NCBI GenBank assembly: GCA_021163015.1 | Contig: JAGGXO010000051.1 | Coordinates: 1-10,293, forward strand | Direction: 5' to 3' | DNA length: 10,293 nt | Source of the DNA: Candidatus Bipolaricaulota bacterium | Lineage (GTDB): Bacteria; Bipolaricaulota; Bipolaricaulia; UBA7950; UBA9294 | Shown: positions 6,351 to 10,293 of the stretch, piece after piece | How positions within the stretch are numbered: position 1 is the first letter of the stretch | Layout: each line of letters begins with the position of its first letter | The notes under the pieces: model-generated | What the model was told of the DNA's origin: nothing | Seen by the model: only the letters and a program-made list of their open reading frames with translations | The model's database searches: none | Program-made: the position numbers and the translations under genes

Positions 6351-7325
6351 TTGACAAACACAATGAGCAGGATCTTGGTGACCGGAGCGCTCGGACAGAT
6401 AGGATCAGAGCTAACTCTAGCACTCCGTGCACGTTACGGGGCGCAAAACGTAGTCGCAGCCGATATCCGCAGCGAGGGGAAGGAAGACCTGGTCAATGTC
6501 GGGCCCTTTGAGCGCCTAGATGTTACAGATATGGACCGGATCAAGTCCGTCATCGATCAATACCATGTGGACTCGATCTTCCACATGGCAGCGATTCTCT
6601 CTGCCGTTGGCGAGGAGAAACCACAACTGACTTGGAAGGTCAACATGGAAGGCCTACTAAATATCCTTGAGATAGCTCGTGAACGTCACCTGCTACGCGT
6701 TTTCTCCCCAAGCTCAATCGCCGTATTCGGGCCAGAGACGCCACCTGATCCCGCCCCGCAGGCTCCACCTCTGCACCCAACGACAATGTACGGCGTCACC
6801 AAGGTCTCGGGTGAGCTATTGGGCGAGTACTATATACATCGGTTCGGCCTTGACGTCCGAGGCGTGCGCTATCCGGGTATCATATCGTCTGCGACACGCC
6901 CTGGAGGGGGGACAACCGATTATGCGGTAGAGATCTTCTATGCGGCCTTAAAGAACAAGCACTATGAGTGCTTCGTTCGAGAGGACACGGTCCTTCCAAT
7001 GATGTATATGCCTGATTGCATCAAGGCTACGATAGAACTCATGGAGGCGGACCATGATTCCCTCGTTCACCATTGCGATTTCAATCTGGCAGGCATGAGC
7101 TTCTCCGCAGGAGAGCTCGCCGCCGAGATCACCAAGCACATTCCTGACTTTACCTGCGAATTCAAACCCGATAAGCGTCAGGAAATCGCTGATTCTTGGC
7201 CCCGCACGATAGACGATTCTGCGGCACGAAACGAATGGGGTTGGGAGCCATCATACGATCTGCCCGCAATGACAGCGGATATGCTTTCCAGTCTCTCAGA
7301 GAGGATGACAAGAGCAAAGCTGTAG
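6351..7325 (+). CDS. L-threonine 3-dehydrogenase, short-chain (SDR/epimerase-like) type
   Basis: This 324-residue cytoplasmic enzyme most resembles bacterial SDR-type L-threonine dehydrogenases, which oxidise L-threonine with NAD+ to 2-amino-3-ketobutyrate. The Rossmann motif G12-ALGQI-G18 and an acidic D38 fit NAD binding. Y147-GVTK-K151 is the catalytic YxxxK, with the partner serine in FSPSS (118-122). The segment PGGGTTDYAVEIFYAAL (184-200) and the following LPMMYMPDCIKATIELMEAD (215-234) are the regions that single out threonine dehydrogenases from UDP-sugar epimerases. The TTG at 6351 is chosen because GGAGG (6338-6342) is eight bases upstream; ATG 6363 would leave an awkward 20-base gap, and the open frame upstream to 6267 lacks homology. 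No kbl (ketobutyrate CoA ligase) partner is adjacent. A general NAD-dependent epimerase function is the alternative. Confidence 0.85.
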   Translation: MTNTMSRILVTGALGQIGSELTLALRARYGAQNVVAADIRSEGKEDLVNVGPFERLDVTDMDRIKSVIDQYHVDSIFHMAAILSAVGEEKPQLTWKVNMEGLLNILEIARERHLLRVFSPSSIAVFGPETPPDPAPQAPPLHPTTMYGVTKVSGELLGEYYIHRFGLDVRGVRYPGIISSATRPGGGTTDYAVEIFYAALKNKHYECFVREDTVLPMMYMPDCIKATIELMEADHDSLVHHCDFNLAGMSFSAGELAAEITKHIPDFTCEFKPDKRQEIADSWPRTIDDSAARNEWGWEPSYDLPAMTADMLSSLSERMTRAKL

Positions 7326-7367
7326 TTGCGGATTGCGTGCATCTGCATTGGCACGGTCAAAGAAAGA

Positions 7368-7386
7368 GGCCCCGCCTAGCGGGGCC
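7368..7386. terminator. Bidirectional intrinsic terminator between tdh-like gene and rplQ
   Basis: GGCCCCGC (7368-7375) and GCGGGGCC (7379-7386) form a perfect 8-bp GC-rich stem with a CTA loop. On the minus strand it is followed by a T-rich run (CTCTTTCTTTG), about 30 bases after the rplQ stop, which suits termination of the ribosomal operon. On the plus strand the tail is only weakly T-rich (CCGTTCTC), so it acts less well for the dehydrogenase gene. Confidence 0.8.
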
Positions 7387-7414
7387 CCGTTCTCAGATAT
7401 ACTAACCTATCTTC

Positions 7415-7765
7415 CTAAACAAACATCAGACGCGCAAGTTCAGCACCGTCACCGCGGCGCGGACCCAGCTTGATGACACGCGTGTACCCACCATTGCGAT
7501 CCTTGTACTTCTCGCCGATTTCGGAGAAGAGTTTGTCCACCGCTTGCTTGTCCTGCAATCGCGAAAAGACGAGCCTGCGCGCGTGCAAGTCACCACGGCG
7601 AGCTAAGGTGATCAGTCTCTCGGTGTAGCGCTGTCCAGCCTTTGCCCGATCAAGTGTTGTGTCTACCTTGTCGTGCATGATAAGACCGGTAGCGATGCTC
7701 GCCAAGACGCGTTTACGATGCTGACGCATCATTCCCATCTTGTCTTTATCCCATCTATGTCTCAT
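7415..7765 (-). CDS. rplQ: 50S ribosomal protein L17
   Basis: This 116-residue protein of the large ribosomal subunit begins MRHRWDKDKMGMMRQHRKRVL, matching the MRHR...HRKAML start of L17, and continues LASIATGLI...RYTERLITLARRGD and KLGPRRGDGAELARLMFV, the conserved C-terminal block. The start is ATG 7765, with AAGGAG nine bases upstream; the frame stays open for 12 codons further, but that stretch is the rpoA tail in another frame. It overlaps the rpoA stop by 11 bases, so translation is probably coupled. It is the last gene of the operon, before the hairpin at 7368-7386. Confidence 0.96.
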   Translation of the reverse strand: MRHRWDKDKMGMMRQHRKRVLASIATGLIMHDKVDTTLDRAKAGQRYTERLITLARRGDLHARRLVFSRLQDKQAVDKLFSEIGEKYKDRNGGYTRVIKLGPRRGDGAELARLMFV

Positions 7766-8708
7766 CTTGGTTCTCTCCTTCGTCCTTGAGCGTGTACCCA
7801 AGCTCTTTCAACCGATCTTCTACCTTGCTCAAGGTCTTCCCTCCAAAGCCATGGATATCGAGAAGTTCTTCCCTTGGACGCTCAAGCAGCTCAGCCAGGG
7901 TGGTAATCTCCGCCTCTTGCAGCAGATTGCACGCCCGCTGGTCTATGTCCAGCTCGCTCAATGGGATCCCCAGCGCACCCTCTTCCTCTTCTTCGCTCTT
8001 CTCGGGAGCAAGTCCGTACGGATGCTCAGCGAATTCCTGGAACAGATCAAGGTGCCGACGCAAGATCAGCGCTGCCTCGGATAGAGCTTCTTCTGGCTTG
8101 ATCCCACCATCCGTCGTTAATTCGAGGATCAGCCTTTCGTAGCCCGTCTTGCCGCCAACCCGCGTGTCCTCAACAGTAAAGTTCACCTTGCTCACAGGTG
8201 AGAAGTCGGCATCGATCGGGATTACAGCAAGAGGGGAATCATCAAGGCGGTTCATCTCGGCAGCGCGATAGCCGTAGCCAGTCTCCACCTCAAGCTCCAC
8301 TTCTAGTTCTCCCTTCTCACCGAGCGTCGCAATATGCAGATCGGGATTGATAACCTTGACGCCAGATGGAACCTCGATGTCAGCCCCTGTTACCTCACAC
8401 GGGCCGCTCTTCTCTAGCGTCATCCGCTTTAAATCATCGCCAACGAGCCGCAGAGCCAGTCCCTTCAGGTTAAGGATGATTTCGAGAATGTCTTCCTTGA
8501 CTCCCTCGATTGTGTCGTACTCATGGTACTTGCCTGCAAAATTCACTCGGACCACGGCCGCCCCTGGAATCGAAGAGAGGAGCGTGCGACGCATGCTATT
8601 ACCCAACGTCGCTCCAAAGCCGCGTTCAAGCGGCTCAATGACTATCTTGCCATAGTCATTACGCAGCTCTTCAATCTTGATCTCTTGAGGGAAGACTAGC
8701 TCGCTCAT
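7755..8708 (-). CDS. rpoA: DNA-directed RNA polymerase alpha subunit
   Basis: The 317-residue alpha subunit dimerises to start RNA polymerase assembly. The N-terminal domain (about 1-230) contains the conserved PLERGFGATLGNSMRRTLLSS (27-47) and VKEDILEIILNLK blocks. An acidic flexible linker (EKSEEEEEGALG) follows. The C-terminal domain (about 250-310) has DQRACNLLQEAEITTLAEL and IHGFGGKTLSKVEDRLKELG; its Arg and Asn in RACN correspond to the UP-element contacts R265 and N268 of E. coli. The ATG at 8708 has AGGAGG five bases upstream, and that SD contains the rpsD stop codon, so rpsD and rpoA are coupled with a 9-base gap. Length is normal (E. coli 329). Confidence 0.98.
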   Translation of the reverse strand: MSELVFPQEIKIEELRNDYGKIVIEPLERGFGATLGNSMRRTLLSSIPGAAVVRVNFAGKYHEYDTIEGVKEDILEIILNLKGLALRLVGDDLKRMTLEKSGPCEVTGADIEVPSGVKVINPDLHIATLGEKGELEVELEVETGYGYRAAEMNRLDDSPLAVIPIDADFSPVSKVNFTVEDTRVGGKTGYERLILELTTDGGIKPEEALSEAALILRRHLDLFQEFAEHPYGLAPEKSEEEEEGALGIPLSELDIDQRACNLLQEAEITTLAELLERPREELLDIHGFGGKTLSKVEDRLKELGYTLKDEGENQDET

Positions 8709-8717
8709 GTTAACCTC

Positions 8718-9341
8718 CTAGCGGGAGTAAAACTCAACTATCAAGTTCGCCGCGATCGTGTATCCTGTCTCCTCCAGATTCGGGGTAGCGATCGTCTGGA
8801 ACTTCATCGCATCTGCATTCTTCTCCAGCCAACTGGGAGTCTCGCGGTCCTTATTCGCATCCAGAATCCCTTTCACACGAGCACGTCGCCCTTCCTTTAC
8901 CGCGACTGTGTCGCCTTCTCGCAATAGCACCGATGGGACATTCGTCGCTCGCCCGTTCACCTCAAAGTGACCGTGCGTGATCATCTGACGCGCCTGATCT
9001 CTAGAAGAAGCAAATCCCGCACGGTATACGACGTTGTCTAGGCGACGCTCCAGCAGTTTCAAGAGTGCCTCACCAGTGACTCCCTTTTGCCGCTTCGCCC
9101 AATCGACGTAACTGCGGAACTGTCTTTCGCGCACACCATAAATCCGGCGCGCCTTCTGCTTCTCGCGCAGGTGTAATTGATACTGGCTCCTCCGAGGGCG
9201 ATGTTTCTTCGCTCTCTCTCCCGGAGGCGAACTACGACGAGACATTGGACAGCTCTGCGTATAGCAGCGCTCACCTTTCAGGAATAGTTTCTCTCCCTCT
9301 CTACGACATTTTTTGCACTTCGGCCCGGTATCTCTTCCCAT
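8718..9341 (-). CDS. rpsD: 30S ribosomal protein S4 (zinc-containing form)
   Basis: This 207-residue protein binds 16S rRNA early in small-subunit assembly and usually represses its own operon. The N-terminus carries four cysteines, C9, C12, C26 and C31 (CKKC...C...C), the zinc-binding form found in Thermus and many other bacteria. The S4 RNA-binding domain includes LERRLDNVVYRAGFASSRDQ and ARQMITHGHFEVNGRATNVPS. The protein ends NLIVEFYSR as usual. ATG 9341 shares one base with the rpsK stop (TAATG), with GGGGAG upstream, so it is coupled to S11. Nothing looks damaged. Confidence 0.98.
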   Translation of the reverse strand: MGRDTGPKCKKCRREGEKLFLKGERCYTQSCPMSRRSSPPGERAKKHRPRRSQYQLHLREKQKARRIYGVRERQFRSYVDWAKRQKGVTGEALLKLLERRLDNVVYRAGFASSRDQARQMITHGHFEVNGRATNVPSVLLREGDTVAVKEGRRARVKGILDANKDRETPSWLEKNADAMKFQTIATPNLEETGYTIAANLIVEFYSR

Positions 9342-9691
9342 TATCGTCTCCCCTTGTTGCTGCTGTGGGAAACCGGCGTAACATTCTTTACCTCTTCCAC
9401 CCGGATGCCCGATCCTTTGATCGTCTGCACCACGGATTGTCGTCCTGATCCAGTTCCCTTGACAGCAATGCTGACAGAACGAATCCCGTAGTCTTTCATC
9501 TCACGCACGAGAGATTCCGCTGCAACCTGTGCAGCAAACGGCGTGCCTTTCCGCGATCCCTTATAACCTACCATCCCGGGGCTTTTCCAGGTAATGGGGT
9601 TCTCATTCATATCACACACAGTGATAATCGTATTGTTATAGGTCGCATGAATGTGGACCTTTGCCCGATCGAGTTTGATATTCTTCGCCAT
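9341..9691 (-). CDS. rpsK: 30S ribosomal protein S11, with an atypical C-terminal tail
   Basis: This is a 116-residue S11, a platform protein of the small subunit that lines the mRNA exit region near the anti-Shine-Dalgarno. The core is canonical: KVHIHATYNNTIITVCD (11-27), SPGMVGYKGSRKGTPFAAQ (37-55) and VKGTGSGRQSVVQTI. The N-terminus is short, as in many bacteria. The end is unusual: most S11 proteins finish VTPIPHNGCRPPKKRRV, whereas this one ends VTPVSHSSNKGRR, so the Asn-Gly (the isoaspartate site in E. coli) and the Pro-Pro are absent. The reading frame into the rpsD start is clean (TAATG). ATG 9691 lies two bases after the rpsM stop, with GAGG overlapping that stop. Confidence 0.96.
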   Translation of the reverse strand: MAKNIKLDRAKVHIHATYNNTIITVCDMNENPITWKSPGMVGYKGSRKGTPFAAQVAAESLVREMKDYGIRSVSIAVKGTGSGRQSVVQTIKGSGIRVEEVKNVTPVSHSSNKGRR

Positions 9692-9693
9692 CC

Positions 9694-10059
9694 CTACCTC
9701 TTCTTTCCTGCCTTAGCTGGCCGCGGACCTTTCCAGGTACGGGCGTTGGATTTCGTCCGCTGTCCACGCACAGGAAGGCGTCTCTTGTGACGAATCCCAC
9801 GATACGCATTGATGTCTTTCAGCCGCTGTATACTGGAGAAGACCCGCCTGCGCAGATCTCCTTCCACAACGAACTCCTCCACCTCGCGCCTGAGGGCGGC
9901 AACCTCTTTCTCCGTCAGGTCCTTGCCCCGCACATCCGGAGATATCCCAGTTTTCTCGATGATATCCGTTGCACGCGCTGGCCCAATGCCGAAAATATAC
10001 GTTAATCCTATCTCTATTCTCTTATCATTGGGCAGGTTGACACCGGCAATTCGCGCCAT
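9694..10059 (-). CDS. rpsM: 30S ribosomal protein S13
   Basis: This 121-residue head protein of the small subunit contacts the P-site tRNA and the 50S bridge. It begins MARIAGVNLPNDKRIEIGLTYIFGIG and contains the helix-two-turn-helix region, then IQRLKDINAYRGIRHKR and the basic tail LPVRGQRTKSNARTWKGPR. The usual tail reads ARTRKGPR; the Trp here replaces an Arg. GGGGAG lies about eight bases before ATG 10059, and the stop is two bases from rpsK. Normal length and order (after rpmJ, before rpsK). Confidence 0.97.
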   Translation of the reverse strand: MARIAGVNLPNDKRIEIGLTYIFGIGPARATDIIEKTGISPDVRGKDLTEKEVAALRREVEEFVVEGDLRRRVFSSIQRLKDINAYRGIRHKRRLPVRGQRTKSNARTWKGPRPAKAGKKR

Positions 10060-10071
10060 AGTTCACTCCCC

Positions 10072-10185
10072 TTAGCCTTGTCGTTGCTTGTGCTTTGGAT
10101 TCTTGCAGATAACCATCACATGGCCATTGCGTCGAATAATCTTGCACTTTGCACACATCTTCTTTACTGAGCTACGAACTTTCAT
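10072..10185 (-). CDS. rpmJ: 50S ribosomal protein L36 (zinc-containing)
   Basis: This 37-residue protein, short enough to be overlooked, is encoded from ATG 10185 to TAA 10072-10074. It reads MKVRSSVKKMCAKCKIIRRN and continues GHVMVICKNPKHKQRQG, a near-consensus L36. Zinc ligands C11, C14, C27 and H32 are all present, so it is the zinc-containing type and should fold as a zinc ribbon on 23S rRNA. It sits 17 bases after infA and 12 bases before rpsM, its standard place. No strong Shine-Dalgarno is visible in the short gap, so coupling to infA is likely. Confidence 0.97.
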   Translation of the reverse strand: MKVRSSVKKMCAKCKIIRRNGHVMVICKNPKHKQRQG

Positions 10186-10202
10186 ATCGTTAAGCGCTGC
10201 GG

Positions 10203-10293
10203 CTAGCTCTCCCTATACACTATTCGTCCCTTTGTCAGGTCATACGGCGAAAATTCGACTACCACACGATCTCCGGTCAATATGCGGATATAG
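10203..10293 (-). CDS. infA: Translation initiation factor IF-1, C-terminal end (5' part outside window)
   Basis: The last 29 codons of IF-1 read YIRILTGDRVVVEFSPYDLT, then KGRIVYRES and TAG at 10203-10205. This is the end of the OB-fold of IF-1 (IRIxxGDxVxVExSPYDLTKGRIxYR), which binds the ribosomal A site during initiation. The first 40 or so residues lie beyond the window. Its position ahead of rpmJ is standard for the spc-alpha operon junction. Confidence 0.95.
   Translation of the reverse strand, partial: YIRILTGDRVVVEFSPYDLTKGRIVYRES

Noticed and set aside
7740..8655. Long plus-strand open frames opposite rpoA (7740-8084, 7786-8142, 8347-8655)
   Set aside because: They are antisense shadows of a highly conserved rpoA frame, have no motif and no suitable ribosome binding site.
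1..10293. CRISPR array, tRNA or rRNA genes
   Set aside because: No regularly spaced repeats, no cloverleaf arms and no rRNA-like sequence were seen on reading both strands.

Overview
The window is bacterial DNA from a diderm (outer-membrane) organism. The evidence is a lipobox lipoprotein, a secreted beta-rich protein ending in an aromatic residue, and a classic bacterial alpha-type ribosomal operon (infA-rpmJ-rpsM-rpsK-rpsD-rpoA-rplQ) whose L36 and S4 both keep their zinc-binding cysteines. An archaeal-type tRNA methyltransferase (TrmY), a Lon-related protease and PKD lipoproteins together suggest a deep-branching or thermophile-related phylum such as Bipolaricaulota (OP1). That placement is a guess from gene content, not a measurement.

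Layout. Positions 1-2150 (+) hold the C-terminal two thirds of a LonB-type protease, then a two-PKD-domain lipoprotein whose start overlaps the protease stop (ATGA). Positions 2147-3067 (-) hold a membrane polyferredoxin (NapH/Fer4_5-like) that can only be read as one protein by changing frame twice. Its stop and the lipoprotein stop share one CTAG. A perfect Fur-type palindrome lies at the 5' end of this broken gene. Positions 3364-4170 (-) encode TrmY fused to a C-terminal DUF2007 domain. Positions 4293-5632 (+) hold a 31-codon leader ORF coupled by GTGA to a 415-residue exported protein. Positions 5633-6350 are a scar zone: an IS21-family left end with the first codons of istA is joined to the 3' remnant of a WecA/TagO-type glycosyl-phosphate transferase gene. 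Positions 6351-7325 (+) encode an SDR-type L-threonine 3-dehydrogenase with its own promoter. A GC-rich hairpin (7368-7386) separates it from the convergent ribosomal operon (7415-10293, -).

The ribosomal genes form one tightly packed translation and transcription unit: IF-1, L36, S13, S11, S4, RNA polymerase alpha and L17, with overlaps or gaps of only a few bases. The other genes look like independent short units. The most interesting points are the TrmY-DUF2007 fusion, the slippery-heptamer/stop arrangement in the polyferredoxin, the Fur-type palindrome, the coupled leader ORF, the IS21-wecA relic junction and an S11 that lacks the conserved Asn-Gly/Pro-rich tail.
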